Positions 33,062 to 42,527 are shown, counted from the stretch's first letter. The stretch: 64,000 nt of DNA from an uncultured Clostridia bacterium (GCA_934500705.1 CAKSTI010000008.1:62001-126000), one strand, 5' to 3'. Numbers and translations: made by a program. The notes: generated from the sequence alone by a model not told the origin.

Positions 33062-33071
33062 AATGCGCTTA

Positions 33072-33098
33072 AGCAGATGCGTCAGTATCCGAACACGC
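33072..33098. repeat. Solo end of the family B inverted-repeat element
   Basis: AGCAGATGCG, a CAGTATCCGAACACG tail and a preceding TA match the left end of the element at 57432-57687 with three differences. No partner arm was found nearby, so this is a remnant. It lies between the 6S-like RNA terminator and the rpsT terminator. Confidence 0.65.
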
Positions 33099-33099
33099 A

Positions 33100-33127
33100 A
33101 AAAGACTTTCCCAAAGGGGAAAGCCTC
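33100..33127 (-). terminator. Terminator of rpsT
   Basis: Minus strand stem GGCTTTCCC / GGGAAAGTC followed by TTTTTG, 40 bases after the rpsT stop. Confidence 0.8.
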
Positions 33128-33167
33128 ACATCGCTGTATAATGGCAGTAAAGTGCCGCCGTGCAACA

Positions 33168-33434
33168 TTACGCACTCAATTTATTGAGCTTCAAAGAAAG
33201 CTGAGATTTTTTTCTCGATGCTGTGTTTTTGTGGAGAACTCCCTTTGCAACGGCCTGGTCAATTTTCTTGAATGCTGTTTTGCAAGCCGAAACAGCGTTC
33301 TCGGTATCAGCTTTTGCTACGCACTCGTCAAATTTCTTTATGCAAGTTTTCAAGTTAGTCTTGATAATCTGATTTCTCAAAGTCTTTGTACGAATAACTT
33401 TAACTCTCTTTTTTGCGGATTTAATATTAGGCAT
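33168..33434 (-). CDS. rpsT: Ribosomal protein S20
   Basis: Small-subunit protein bound to 16S rRNA helices. The 88-residue, lysine-rich protein starts MPNIKSAKKRVKVIRTKTLRN, with conserved HKNTASRKKSQL near the end. The start has GGGAGGTGAAAT. It is monocistronic, with its own promoter and terminator, as is usual for rpsT. Confidence 0.97.
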   Translation of the reverse strand: MPNIKSAKKRVKVIRTKTLRNQIIKTNLKTCIKKFDECVAKADTENAVSACKTAFKKIDQAVAKGVLHKNTASRKKSQLSLKLNKLSA

Positions 33435-33472
33435 AATTTCACCTCCCGTGCATAATAATCAACGTAATGCCT

Positions 33473-33501
33473 ATTCTACCATACATTTTTAAAAAAATCA
33501 A
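33473..33501 (-). promoter_or_regulatory. Promoter of rpsT
   Basis: Minus strand TTGATT (33496-33501), 17-base spacer, TAGAAT (33473-33478), about 40 bases before rpsT. Confidence 0.65.
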
Positions 33502-33530
33502 GAGAAATTTTCAAATTTTGCAAAAAATAT

Positions 33531-35303
33531 TCATTTTTCGTCTGCCGACAGCCTTTTTGTCAGGTTTTCGTCGGGGTCGGCGTATATGGTATTATAGTCG
33601 GTATATATCACCATACCGGGCTTTGCGCCGGACGGTTTCTTTACATATTTGACCTCGGTGTAGTCAACGGGAACGCTCTTTGAACTTCTTGCCTTGCTGT
33701 AATACGCCGCAAGCGACGCCGCCTGAACATACGTGCGTTCCGGCACTTCCATAGCATCGGCGGTCTTGACTATGGCATGCGAGCCGTGAATACTTTTGGT
33801 ATGGAACCAAATATCCGTACTGCGTGACAGCTTTAATGTAACGTAATCGTTCTGCTTATTGTTTTTGCCGACGAATATATCAAAGCCGTCGTCGCTGACA
33901 AAGTGCATAGGCTCGGACATTTTAGGCTTTTTGGCGCTCTTTTTTGTTCCTCGGCGCTTTATATAGCCCGTTTCAGCGAGTTCCTCTCTTATCATACCGA
34001 TTTCTGCCCCCGTTTCGGCAAGGGTTATCGCCTCGGCAACGGACTCCAAGTAGTCTATCTCTTTAAGGTTCATTTCCCGTTGCTTTTTGGTTTCCGTTTC
34101 CGCCGTTTTCTCCTTGGTATATTTGGTGTAACATCTTTGGGCATTCTGCGAGGCGGTGAGGTCGTATTTAAGCGGAATTTTAACCTTTTCGCACTCGGGG
34201 GAGTAAAAGTTTTCGCACTCTATCTCCCTCATACCCGGCTCAATTCTGTAAATATTTGCCGTTATGAGGTCGCCGTACACCTTGTATTTATCCTTCTTTT
34301 TGACCTTTTCGAGTGTTTCGTTTTCGATTTGCAGTTTCTTTCGGCATCTCTCCAAATTGATATTTACAAGTTTGGTGAGGTCTGCGCTCTTTTGCTTTAA
34401 GCTCTGCATTGAGGACTTTTTGCGGTAAAAAGCCTCAGCCGCACTGTTTACACTGCCGTAGTGCTCGGTTTTGGCAAGACTTCCGTACTGGTTTACGCCA
34501 AGGGCGTTAAAGTCAATGAGTTTGCCCGTCTGCGCATCTGCTATGACGGTTGGCTCAAATTCGGCGCTCTGCACCCTTTGCATCATCTTATAAAAAACGT
34601 ACGCCGTCTTGTCAAATTCCTCAGGCGTTGCCTCGGAGCCGCACTTTTCCGTATCGCCGCAGGCGGAAAACACCGCCTCTCTCGCCATAAGCGGACTTAT
34701 GCCGCTGTATGCGTCCATAAGCTGTTTAAAGAGCGGAACATCGCTCTTTTCCAACCTGTCCTTGATTTGCTCCTTATCGCAAAGGAGCGGATTTTCCTTT
34801 CCCTGCGAGGGCGGAGCGGTGTAGATAAGACCGGGCAGCACGGTGCGCACACTGCTCATCGTTATGTCAACGTGAAAGACGGAGTCTATGATTTTGCCGT
34901 CTTTATTTACAAGAATTATGTTTGAATATTTTCCCATAATCTCGCATATGAGCGTCTTTTCGGACAAAAAGCCCATCTCATCATAACTCTCTATATGAAC
35001 TTTAATTATCCTTTCAAACCCATCCTGCTCGATTTTGGTAATCTTTCCTCCGCCGAGGTGCTTTCTCATAAGCATACAAAACATAGGCGGCTGCATAGGA
35101 TTTTCCATTGAGGACTCCATAAGGTGCACCCTTGCGCACGACGGATTTGCGCACAGAAGCAATCGGTGTGCGCCCTCTCTCGTCCGCACGCTTACGGTTA
35201 CGGTGTCCCTTTCGGGCTGATGTATTTTATCTATTTTTCCTCCGGTGAGAAGTTCGTTTAACTCCGACGCCACGGCGTGAATTACTATTCCGTCAAATGC
35301 CAT
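33531..35303 (-). CDS. rqcH: NFACT-family ribosome quality-control factor RqcH (FbpA-like)
   Basis: Binds obstructed 50S subunits carrying peptidyl-tRNA and directs C-terminal alanine tailing; older annotation calls it fibronectin-binding protein. The 590-residue protein starts MAFDGIVIHAVASELNELL (NFACT-N), has a central coiled coil (about 290-440), and ends in the NFACT-R domain with VGKNNKQNDYVTLKLSRSTD and DIWFHTKSIHGSHAIVK. I chose the ATG at 35303, at the conserved N-terminus, with AGGAG upstream; a longer frame adds 17 unrelated residues. Confidence 0.93.
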   Translation of the reverse strand: MAFDGIVIHAVASELNELLTGGKIDKIHQPERDTVTVSVRTREGAHRLLLCANPSCARVHLMESSMENPMQPPMFCMLMRKHLGGGKITKIEQDGFERIIKVHIESYDEMGFLSEKTLICEIMGKYSNIILVNKDGKIIDSVFHVDITMSSVRTVLPGLIYTAPPSQGKENPLLCDKEQIKDRLEKSDVPLFKQLMDAYSGISPLMAREAVFSACGDTEKCGSEATPEEFDKTAYVFYKMMQRVQSAEFEPTVIADAQTGKLIDFNALGVNQYGSLAKTEHYGSVNSAAEAFYRKKSSMQSLKQKSADLTKLVNINLERCRKKLQIENETLEKVKKKDKYKVYGDLITANIYRIEPGMREIECENFYSPECEKVKIPLKYDLTASQNAQRCYTKYTKEKTAETETKKQREMNLKEIDYLESVAEAITLAETGAEIGMIREELAETGYIKRRGTKKSAKKPKMSEPMHFVSDDGFDIFVGKNNKQNDYVTLKLSRSTDIWFHTKSIHGSHAIVKTADAMEVPERTYVQAASLAAYYSKARSSKSVPVDYTEVKYVKKPSGAKPGMVIYTDYNTIYADPDENLTKRLSADEK

Positions 35304-35379
35304 TTCACTTGGTTCTCCTCTTTTTTCACTAATTATATCATAAATTTTTATCAATATCCACAGTTTTTTTAAAAAACAT

Positions 35380-35408
35380 TTGAAATTATTTATTTTTTGT
35401 GCTACAAT
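35380..35408 (+). promoter_or_regulatory. Promoter of the pyruvate:ferredoxin oxidoreductase gene
   Basis: TTGAAA (35380-35385), 17-base spacer, TACAAT (35403-35408), giving a 5' untranslated region of about 70 bases. Confidence 0.65.
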
Positions 35409-35439
35409 AGAAAAGATTTGAAAAACGGTATTACCGATT

Positions 35440-35452
35440 TTGTAAATTACAA
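35440..35452. promoter_or_regulatory. Candidate operator palindrome before the oxidoreductase gene
   Basis: Perfect TTGTAA-A-TTACAA, between the promoter and the start codon. It resembles, but does not match, the Rex redox-sensor box (TTGTTAA-N4-TTAACAA). AT-rich palindromes arise by chance, so this is tentative. Confidence 0.3.
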
Positions 35453-35485
35453 TTATATTGTAAATATAAACAGGAGGTTACAAAA

Positions 35486-38400
35486 ATGGCAAAAAAGTTT
35501 AAAACTATGGACGGTAACAACGCCGCCGCACATTGCGCCTACGCATTTACGGAAGTTGCTGCCATCTATCCCATTACGCCCTCGTCAACTATGGCGGAAG
35601 TAGTGGACGAAATGAGCGCAAAGGGTCAGAAAAACATTTTCGGCGAAACTGTTGAGGTTGTCGAAATGCAGTCCGAGGCAGGCGCCGCAGGTGCGGTTCA
35701 CGGATCACTGCAAGCGGGAGCACTTACAACAACATTCACGGCATCACAGGGTCTGCTCCTTATGATACCCAATATGTATAAAATCGCAGGCGAGCTTCTT
35801 CCCACGGTTTTCCACGTAAGCGCAAGAGCACTTGCAGCTCACGCACTTAACATCTTCGGCGACCATCAGGACGTTATGGCCTGTCGTCAGACAGGTTTTG
35901 CAATGCTGGCATCGGGTTCCGTTCAGGAAGTTATGGACCTGGCGGGCGTTGCTCACCTGGCATCTATAAAGAGCAGGGTTCCGTTCCTGCACTTCTTTGA
36001 CGGTTTCAGAACTTCTCACGAAATTCAGAAAGTTGAAGTTATGGACTACGACGACCTTAAAAAGCTCGTTGACTGGGACGCCGTAAAGGCATTTAAGGAC
36101 TCCGCATTAAACCCCGAACACCCCGTACTGCGTGGTACTGCTCAGAACTCCGACATCTACTTCCAGGGCAGAGAAGCGGCAAACAAATTCTACGAAAAGG
36201 TGCCGGACATCGTTGCGGATTATATGAAGGAAATCTCTAAAATCACAGGCAGAGATTACGCTCCGTTCACCTACTACGGCGCAAAAGACGCTGAAAAGGT
36301 TATCGTTGCAATCGGCTCTGTTTGCGAAACAATCGAGGAAACGGTTGACTACCTGAACGCAGGCGGCGAAAAAGTCGGCGTTGTAAAGGTTCACCTTTAC
36401 AGACCTTTCTCGGCTAAATACTTCTTTGACGTTCTGCCCGACACGGTCGAAAAGATTGCCGTTCTCGACAGAACAAAGGAACCCGGTTCACTCGGCGAGC
36501 CGCTCTATCTCGACGTTTGCAACCTGTTCTACGGCAAGGCAAAAGCTCCCGTTATCGTTGGCGGACGCTACGGCCTCGGCTCTAAGGACACCACACCGAC
36601 TCAGATTGTCGCTGTGTTTAATAACCTTGACAAAGACGAGCCTAAAAACGGCTTTACAATCGGCATAGTGGACGACGTTACACACCTTTCTCTGGAACTT
36701 CCGGCAAAGGTCAATGCCGCACCCGAGGGCACAACACGCTGCAAATTCTGGGGCTTCGGTTCCGACGGTACTGTCGGCGCAAACAAAGACGCCATCAAGA
36801 TTATCGGCGACAACACCGACCTTTACGCACAGGCGTACTTTGACTACGACTCCAAAAAGTCCGGCGGCGTAACAATGTCGCATCTGCGCTTTGGTAAAAA
36901 GCCGATTAAGTCAACATACCTCCTCGACGAGGCTGACTACATTGCTTGCCACAAACCGGCGTATCTGCACCAGTACGACGTTCTCGAAGGACTCAAAAAG
37001 GGCGGCACATTCCTGCTCAACTGCGTGTGGACTCCCGACGAGCTTGACGAAAAGCTCCCTGCCAATGTTAAGAGATATTTGGCAGAAAACGACATCGATT
37101 TCTACATTATAAATGCAGTTGATGTTGCGGTTAAAGTCGGACTCGGACCGAACAGAATTAATATGGTAACACAGAGTGCATTCTTTAAACTTGCAAAGGT
37201 TATCGACTTTGACGAGGCTGTTAAGCTGATTAAAGCCGCTATCAAGAAAACCTACGGCAAAAAGGGTGACGAAATTGTAAATATGAACTGCGCCGCAGTT
37301 GACGGTGCAATAGAGGCTCTGCACAAGGTAGAAGTTCCCGCATCGTGGAAAGATGCCAAGGACGAGCCTGCGGCAGATGACGGCAGACCGGCATTTATCA
37401 GGAACATTGTAGACCCGGTTAACGCTCAGCGTGGTAACAAACTCCCCGTGAGCACATTTGCCGGAATTGAGGACGGTACATTTGAAACCGGTACTTCAAG
37501 ATTTGAAAAGAGAGGCGTTGCAGTAAGCGTACCCGAATGGGACAGCACAAAGTGTATTCAGTGCAACCAGTGCTCGCTCGTTTGCCCGCACGCTGCGATA
37601 AGACCTGTTCTTTTGACAGACGATGAGGCGGCATCTAAGCCCGAAGGCTTTACAACGCTTAAAGCTACCGGATTTAACGGTATGCAGTTCCGTATGCAGG
37701 TATCGCCCAACGACTGCCTCGGCTGCGGTGTTTGCGCACAGGTTTGCCCGGCTAAGGAAAACGCTCTTACAATGAAGCCTTACGACGACGTTGTGGACGC
37801 AGAAGCCGCAAACTGGGATTACGCAATGACAGTACCCACAAAGCAAAACGAAATCGACATTTCCAAAAACGTTAAAAACTCGCAGTTTGCACAGCCGATG
37901 CTCGAATTCTCCGGTGCGTGTGCAGGCTGCGGCGAAACGCCTTATATCAAGCTCATAACACAGCTTTTCGGCGACAGAATGATGGTTGCCAACGCAACAG
38001 GCTGTACCTCAATCTGGGGCGGCTCCGCACCGTCAATGCCGTACTGCAAGAACGCAGAGGGCAAAGGTCCGGCTTGGGCAAACTCGCTCTTTGAGGACAA
38101 CGCAGAGTTCGGTCTTGGTATGGTTAAGGCAAACTCAAAAATCAGAAACACATTAAAGTCAAGAATGGAGTCCGTAATGGGCGACGTTGACGCTAAACTT
38201 GCAGACGCTTTCAAGGCGTGGATTGCAGGTATGGACGATGCCGAGGCATCAAAGGCAGCGGCTAAGGACATTGAGGCTCTCATTGCAAACGCAGACCTCA
38301 CAAACCCGGCACTTAAAGAGATTTCCGACAGAACGGACTACCTCGTTAAGCGTTCTCAGTGGGTATTCGGCGGCGACGGCTGGGCATATGACATCGGCTA

Positions 38401-39007
38401 CGGCGGTCTTGACCACGTTATAGCATCTAACGAAGATATAAACATTTTCGTTGTAGATACAGAGGTTTACTCAAACACAGGCGGTCAGTCATCAAAGGCT
38501 ACACCGACAGGTGCGGTTGCCAAGTTTGCCGCATCGGGCAAAAAGACCAAAAAGAAAGACCTCGGTATGATTGCCACAACCTACGGCTATGTATACGTTG
38601 CACAGATTGCCCTCGGAGCTAACCCGGCTCAGGCACTCAAAGCAATAAGAGAGGCAGAGGCTCACAAAGGCCCGTCGCTCATCATTGCATACGCACCGTG
38701 CATCAACCACGGCATCAAGGCAAAGGGCAATATGGCAAACTCTATTGCAGAGGAAAAGAAAGCCGTTGAAACAGGTTACTGGCATCTTTGGAGATATGTT
38801 CCGGAGCATGCGGACGAAGGCAAGAACCCGTTTGTTCTCGACTCCAAGGAGCCGACAGGCAAGGTTATGGACTTCCTGATGGGCGAAAACCGTTACCTGA
38901 TGCTCAAAAAGGCTTATCCGGACGTAGCAGACCAGATTTTTGCAAAAGCGGAAAAAGACCTGCTCGAAAGATACGAGAGCTACAAGAGAAAAGCAAAAGA
39001 ATTTTAA
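35486..39007 (+). CDS. nifJ: Pyruvate:ferredoxin (flavodoxin) oxidoreductase
   Basis: Converts pyruvate and CoA to acetyl-CoA and CO2, reducing ferredoxin; central to anaerobic energy metabolism. The 1173-residue single-chain enzyme has, in order, the pyruvate-binding N-terminal domain (YPITPSSTMAEVVDE near residue 30), the CoA region, the gamma domain, two [4Fe-4S] clusters (CIQCNQCSLVCPHA and CLGCGVCAQVCP, residues about 690-755), a cysteine-bearing CAGCGETPYIKL segment and the thiamine-diphosphate site GGDGWAYDIGYGGLDHV. Length is normal for the homodimeric enzyme. The start has AGGAGG. Codon use is strongly biased, as expected for a highly expressed gene. Confidence 0.97.
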   Translation: MAKKFKTMDGNNAAAHCAYAFTEVAAIYPITPSSTMAEVVDEMSAKGQKNIFGETVEVVEMQSEAGAAGAVHGSLQAGALTTTFTASQGLLLMIPNMYKIAGELLPTVFHVSARALAAHALNIFGDHQDVMACRQTGFAMLASGSVQEVMDLAGVAHLASIKSRVPFLHFFDGFRTSHEIQKVEVMDYDDLKKLVDWDAVKAFKDSALNPEHPVLRGTAQNSDIYFQGREAANKFYEKVPDIVADYMKEISKITGRDYAPFTYYGAKDAEKVIVAIGSVCETIEETVDYLNAGGEKVGVVKVHLYRPFSAKYFFDVLPDTVEKIAVLDRTKEPGSLGEPLYLDVCNLFYGKAKAPVIVGGRYGLGSKDTTPTQIVAVFNNLDKDEPKNGFTIGIVDDVTHLSLELPAKVNAAPEGTTRCKFWGFGSDGTVGANKDAIKIIGDNTDLYAQAYFDYDSKKSGGVTMSHLRFGKKPIKSTYLLDEADYIACHKPAYLHQYDVLEGLKKGGTFLLNCVWTPDELDEKLPANVKRYLAENDIDFYIINAVDVAVKVGLGPNRINMVTQSAFFKLAKVIDFDEAVKLIKAAIKKTYGKKGDEIVNMNCAAVDGAIEALHKVEVPASWKDAKDEPAADDGRPAFIRNIVDPVNAQRGNKLPVSTFAGIEDGTFETGTSRFEKRGVAVSVPEWDSTKCIQCNQCSLVCPHAAIRPVLLTDDEAASKPEGFTTLKATGFNGMQFRMQVSPNDCLGCGVCAQVCPAKENALTMKPYDDVVDAEAANWDYAMTVPTKQNEIDISKNVKNSQFAQPMLEFSGACAGCGETPYIKLITQLFGDRMMVANATGCTSIWGGSAPSMPYCKNAEGKGPAWANSLFEDNAEFGLGMVKANSKIRNTLKSRMESVMGDVDAKLADAFKAWIAGMDDAEASKAAAKDIEALIANADLTNPALKEISDRTDYLVKRSQWVFGGDGWAYDIGYGGLDHVIASNEDINIFVVDTEVYSNTGGQSSKATPTGAVAKFAASGKKTKKKDLGMIATTYGYVYVAQIALGANPAQALKAIREAEAHKGPSLIIAYAPCINHGIKAKGNMANSIAEEKKAVETGYWHLWRYVPEHADEGKNPFVLDSKEPTGKVMDFLMGENRYLMLKKAYPDVADQIFAKAEKDLLERYESYKRKAKEF

Positions 39008-39034
39008 TCTGAAAATTAATATTTTCTAACTTAT

Positions 39035-39057
39035 GGCGGACTTGCATTAAGTCCGCC
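39035..39057 (+). terminator. Hairpin after the pyruvate oxidoreductase gene
   Basis: GGCGGACTT / AAGTCCGCC with a five-base loop, 28 bases after the stop. The T-rich stretch follows only at some distance, so termination strength is uncertain. Confidence 0.6.
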
Positions 39058-39145
39058 AAAGTTGTATAATATTTTTAGGTATCATAAACGCAGTTTGTGA
39101 GTAATAATGTTATTAGTGCTACATAGCGGGAGGTTAGGTGCAGCA

Positions 39146-40891
39146 ATGAAGTCGGAAATTTCAAACAGCAAAAAATATATATTAATCGCCGCAGTCTTTG
39201 TGCTCATAGCCGTATTGGCGGTTTTCACGGCGTCCGCCGCAAGGGCGCTTTCGAGCAAAAAGATATATGACGGCATAAGCGTCGGCGGTGAGGACATCGG
39301 CGGACTGAGCCGTGACGAGGCAAAGACGGTAATTGAAAACTACTTTAAAAAATACTCGGACTTTTCGCTCAGTTTTGAGTGCGGCGGCGTTGAGTTTGAC
39401 GTGCCCACGGCGGACATATCGCTCAAAGCAAAGGCGGCGGACGCCGCAAAAGCGGCATATGACATCGGCAGAGGTCACGGATTTTTTAAAAATTATATGG
39501 ATATTATATCCCTGCGCCACGACGGTTATTCCGTTCCGCTCGAAGTCAGCTACGACAAGGAACGGCTTGTTGTTTTGGTTACCGACCAAATCTCGGACAA
39601 GACAAAGGACCCCACGCCCGTAAATGTCGAAATCGGCACTGACCGCCTGTACGTTACCAACGCAACCGCCGGTGAGGGAATTGACACAAAAAAGCTGTTT
39701 AAGGAAACCGACAAACGCCTAAAAAAGCTGTCGCCCGAAAGCCCGATTGTGCTTAAAATAGAAACTTTGGAGGCGGAAAAAATCGACGCCGACGAGTTTA
39801 TTAAAAAATACACCCGTGACGCCAAGGACGCCGTCTATACCAAAACCGACGGCGGATTTGTAATCGAGCCGGAAGTTGTGGGCATCAGCTTTGACGCCGA
39901 TGAGGCAAAAAAGATAATCGAGGCAAACAAAAATAATGACAAGACCTACGAAATCCCGGCAAAAATCACCTACCCGGCAGTCACCGCAAAAATGTTGGAG
40001 GACAAATACGTAAACAAAATTATTGCCTCCTACACCACGAGTTTTGCCGGGAGCAGTGCAAACCGCATTGCAAACATTGCCCTTGCCGCAAAAAAGATTG
40101 ACGGCTACGTGATAAACCCCGGCAAGCGGTTTTCGTACAACGGCGTTGTAGGGCCGAGGACTGCGGCGGCAGGGTTTAAAATGGCGCACGTCTATGTGGG
40201 CAACCAGGTAACAGACGGCATAGGCGGCGGAATTTGCCAGGTTTCGTCCACGCTTTACAATGCGGCACTGCTGTCGGATATGAAAATCGTATCACGCACA
40301 AATCACTCAATGCCCGTAGGTTACGTCCCTCTGGGGCGTGACGCAACAGTGTCGTACGGAAGCATAGACTTTGTATTTGAAAACGACAAACCCTACCCCG
40401 TGAGCGTAAAGGCGTCGGTCAGCGGTACAAACGTGACCGTGTCCATAGTCGGCTCCAAGACGGAGGACTATACCGTTGCCATCGTAACCGACGGTGCCAA
40501 GGCCGTGCCGTATTCCACGGTAAAGGTTGAGGACAGCACCCTGCCCGAAGGTCAGATTAAAGTCATAACAAAAGGCGTAAACGGCTCCGTTGTAAACAGC
40601 TACCGTGTTTACAAGAAAAACGGCGCCGAGTATTCAAGAAAGTATGAGGCAAAGAGCACGTACAGCCCCACGGCGGAAAAAATTGCCGTCGGCACAAAGA
40701 AAGTGCAGACTCCCACACCTCAGCCGCCGGCTGCCGAACCGGAAAATCCGCCCGCAGAGGAAACTCCCGACATCGGCACAACCGAGCCGGCACCTCCGCA
40801 GACGGAGCAGCCGCAGCAACCGCAGCAGCCCACGACAGAGGAGAGCGGCACACAGGCGGAGGAAAGTGCGGACGACCCGCTCGATATGTAG
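39146..40891 (+). CDS. VanW-family protein with G5 domain, cell-envelope associated
   Basis: Surface protein of about 581 residues. One N-terminal helix (KKYILIAAVFVLIAVLAVFT) serves as anchor or uncleaved signal. Then come two putative peptidoglycan-binding domains (about 40-290), the VanW domain (about 310-440; YNGVVGPRTAAAGFKMA, GGICQVSSTLYNA, NHSMPVGYVPLGRDA) and a G5 domain (VKVEDSTLPEGQIKVITKG). It ends in a low-complexity tail rich in P, E, Q and T, as in wall-spanning proteins. VanW has no settled biochemical role; it occurs in glycopeptide-resistance clusters but also widely in Clostridia. The ATG at 39146 follows GGGAGG. Confidence 0.9.
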   Translation: MKSEISNSKKYILIAAVFVLIAVLAVFTASAARALSSKKIYDGISVGGEDIGGLSRDEAKTVIENYFKKYSDFSLSFECGGVEFDVPTADISLKAKAADAAKAAYDIGRGHGFFKNYMDIISLRHDGYSVPLEVSYDKERLVVLVTDQISDKTKDPTPVNVEIGTDRLYVTNATAGEGIDTKKLFKETDKRLKKLSPESPIVLKIETLEAEKIDADEFIKKYTRDAKDAVYTKTDGGFVIEPEVVGISFDADEAKKIIEANKNNDKTYEIPAKITYPAVTAKMLEDKYVNKIIASYTTSFAGSSANRIANIALAAKKIDGYVINPGKRFSYNGVVGPRTAAAGFKMAHVYVGNQVTDGIGGGICQVSSTLYNAALLSDMKIVSRTNHSMPVGYVPLGRDATVSYGSIDFVFENDKPYPVSVKASVSGTNVTVSIVGSKTEDYTVAIVTDGAKAVPYSTVKVEDSTLPEGQIKVITKGVNGSVVNSYRVYKKNGAEYSRKYEAKSTYSPTAEKIAVGTKKVQTPTPQPPAAEPENPPAEETPDIGTTEPAPPQTEQPQQPQQPTTEESGTQAEESADDPLDM

Positions 40892-40898
40892 TTCAAAT

Positions 40899-40939
40899 GC
40901 CGAAAATTCCGATATTTAACGGAGTTTTCGGCGTTTTTT
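40899..40939 (+). terminator. Terminator of the VanW-family gene
   Basis: GCCGAAAA-TT-CCG / CGG-AG-TTTTCGGC, followed by GTTTTTT, eight bases after the stop codon. Confidence 0.85.
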
Positions 40940-40983
40940 GTTTAAATCTCTTGAAAAAAGATAACGGATATGATATACTTTTA

Positions 40984-41140
40984 GTCAGGAGAGAGCTGAA
41001 CTTACATTGGTTTCACATAGCAATTTTCCCCGTAACGGCAGTAAATCCCTTGAAAATACTGACGCCCGTCAAGACCGACAAGGCGGAAGGCTTTGTAAAA
41101 ATTCAGTCGACAGGCAATGCAAGTTCAACTCTCTCCTGAC
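40984..41140. mobile_element. Family A inverted-repeat element, internally deleted copy 2
   Basis: A 157-bp version of the elements at 8530 and 56016. The ends GTCAGGAGAGAG...CATTG and CAATG...CTCTCTCCTGAC pair, and TA flanks both sides. The outer arms differ from copy 1 at many positions but remain complementary. The core is identical to copy 1 up to CTTGAAAATAC and from TGACGCCCGTC onward; 117 bases between are missing. It lies between the VanW terminator and ychF, in no gene. Confidence 0.8.
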
Positions 41141-41207
41141 TAAGCAGTGAGCATTTTTGGACGGCGCAAGCCGCTTTTACATACAAAAACAAGGAGATGT
41201 AAATAAA

Positions 41208-42305
41208 ATGAAGTTAGGTATAGTAGGTCTGCCGAACGTCGGCAAGAGCACACTTTTTAACGCCATTACGCAGGCAGGAGCGGAGTCGGCAAACTACCCG
41301 TTCTGCACCATAGAGCCAAACGTCGGCATCGTTGCAGTGCCGGACGAAAGACTCGACAAACTGGCGGAGATGTATAACCCCAAGAAAATCACCCCCGCAA
41401 CGGTGGAATTTGTGGACATTGCAGGTCTTGTAAAGGGCGCAAGCAAGGGCGAGGGACTCGGTAACAAATTCCTGTCGCACATCAGGGAAGTTGACGCAAT
41501 CGTGCACGTTGTACGCTGCTTTGAGGACCCCAACATAGTCCACGTTGACGGCAAAATCGGCCCGGCAAGGGACATAGAAACAATCAATATGGAACTTATA
41601 TTTGCCGATATGGAAATGGTGGAAAAACGCATTGAGCGCACCAAAAAGCTGATGAAGGGCGGCGACAAAAAGTATCAGCCGGAGCTTGATATGTTAGAGC
41701 GCATATATGACGCATTGGAAAACGGCAAGTCCGCAAGAACGCTCGAATATACAAAGGAAGAAAAGGAATTTTTAAAGGAAGTATCTCTCCTCACCTTAAA
41801 GCCCGTAATCTATGCGGCAAACGTATCTGAGGACGACTTTGCAAACGGCATCGAAAACAACCGCTTTGTTGCCGAACTTACCGAGATTGCAAATGCCGAA
41901 AACGCAGAGGTGCTCCCCATATGCGCCAAAATCGAGGAGGAAATCTCCGAGCTTGACGAGAGCGAAAAAGCGCCGTTTTTGGAGGAACTCGGCATAGAGG
42001 AGTCCGGACTTAACAGACTGATTAAAAAGAGCTATCACCTCCTGGGACTCATAAGCTACCTGACGGCAGGCGAGCCGGAAGTGAGAGCCTGGACAATAAA
42101 GAATGGCACAAAGGCTCCGCAGGCGGCAGGAAAAATCCACACGGACTTTGAGCGTGGATTTATCAGAGCCGAGGTTGTGTCGTTTGACGACCTTATGGCG
42201 AGCGGAACGTACGCACAGGCAAGGGAAAAAGGCCTTGTCCGCTTGGAGGGCAAGGACTACGTTATGAACGACGGCGACATTGTTCTGTTCAGATTTAACG
42301 TATAG
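41208..42305 (+). CDS. ychF: Ribosome-binding ATPase/GTPase YchF (OLA1 family)
   Basis: P-loop NTPase of the Obg family that prefers ATP and binds ribosomes. The 365-residue protein starts MKLGIVGLPNVGKSTLFN with the Walker A loop, then FVDIAGLVKGASKGEGLGN (G3 region), a coiled middle, and the C-terminal TGS domain (IHTDFERGFIRAEVVSFDD). The ATG at 41208 has AAGGAGAT eight bases upstream and fits the conserved start. A single-gene unit after the element at 40984. Confidence 0.96.
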   Translation: MKLGIVGLPNVGKSTLFNAITQAGAESANYPFCTIEPNVGIVAVPDERLDKLAEMYNPKKITPATVEFVDIAGLVKGASKGEGLGNKFLSHIREVDAIVHVVRCFEDPNIVHVDGKIGPARDIETINMELIFADMEMVEKRIERTKKLMKGGDKKYQPELDMLERIYDALENGKSARTLEYTKEEKEFLKEVSLLTLKPVIYAANVSEDDFANGIENNRFVAELTEIANAENAEVLPICAKIEEEISELDESEKAPFLEELGIEESGLNRLIKKSYHLLGLISYLTAGEPEVRAWTIKNGTKAPQAAGKIHTDFERGFIRAEVVSFDDLMASGTYAQAREKGLVRLEGKDYVMNDGDIVLFRFNV

Positions 42306-42413
42306 CATTGCAAAATATTATTTGCTAAAAATAATATTGTAAGATATTCGGAGAAAAATTGAGTATTTTGGAAATAAGTGGTTATAATTAAATATAATCG
42401 CTTATTTTTATAT

Positions 42414-42440
42414 TTGCAAAAATTGAATAAAATGTATAAT
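42414..42440 (+). promoter_or_regulatory. Promoter of groESL
   Basis: TTGCAA (42414-42419) and TATAAT (42435-42440) with a 15-base spacer, shorter than ideal. The CIRCE element overlaps the expected transcription start. Confidence 0.6.
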
Positions 42441-42454
42441 ATATGCTTTAGAAA

Positions 42455-42481
42455 TTAGCACTCGCTATCTTTGAGTGCTAA
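42455..42481. promoter_or_regulatory. CIRCE operator (HrcA binding site)
   Basis: Perfect TTAGCACTC-N9-GAGTGCTAA, the canonical inverted repeat bound by the heat-shock repressor HrcA. It lies between the promoter and groES. Confidence 0.97.
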
Positions 42482-42527
42482 GCAGAAAAATGTATAATCA
42501 ACATTACTATATCAGGAGGTAGTTATA

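Noticed and set aside
33531..35303. Fibronectin-binding adhesin
   Set aside because: Older family label; there is no signal peptide, and the NFACT-N/NFACT-R layout is that of the ribosome quality-control factor RqcH.
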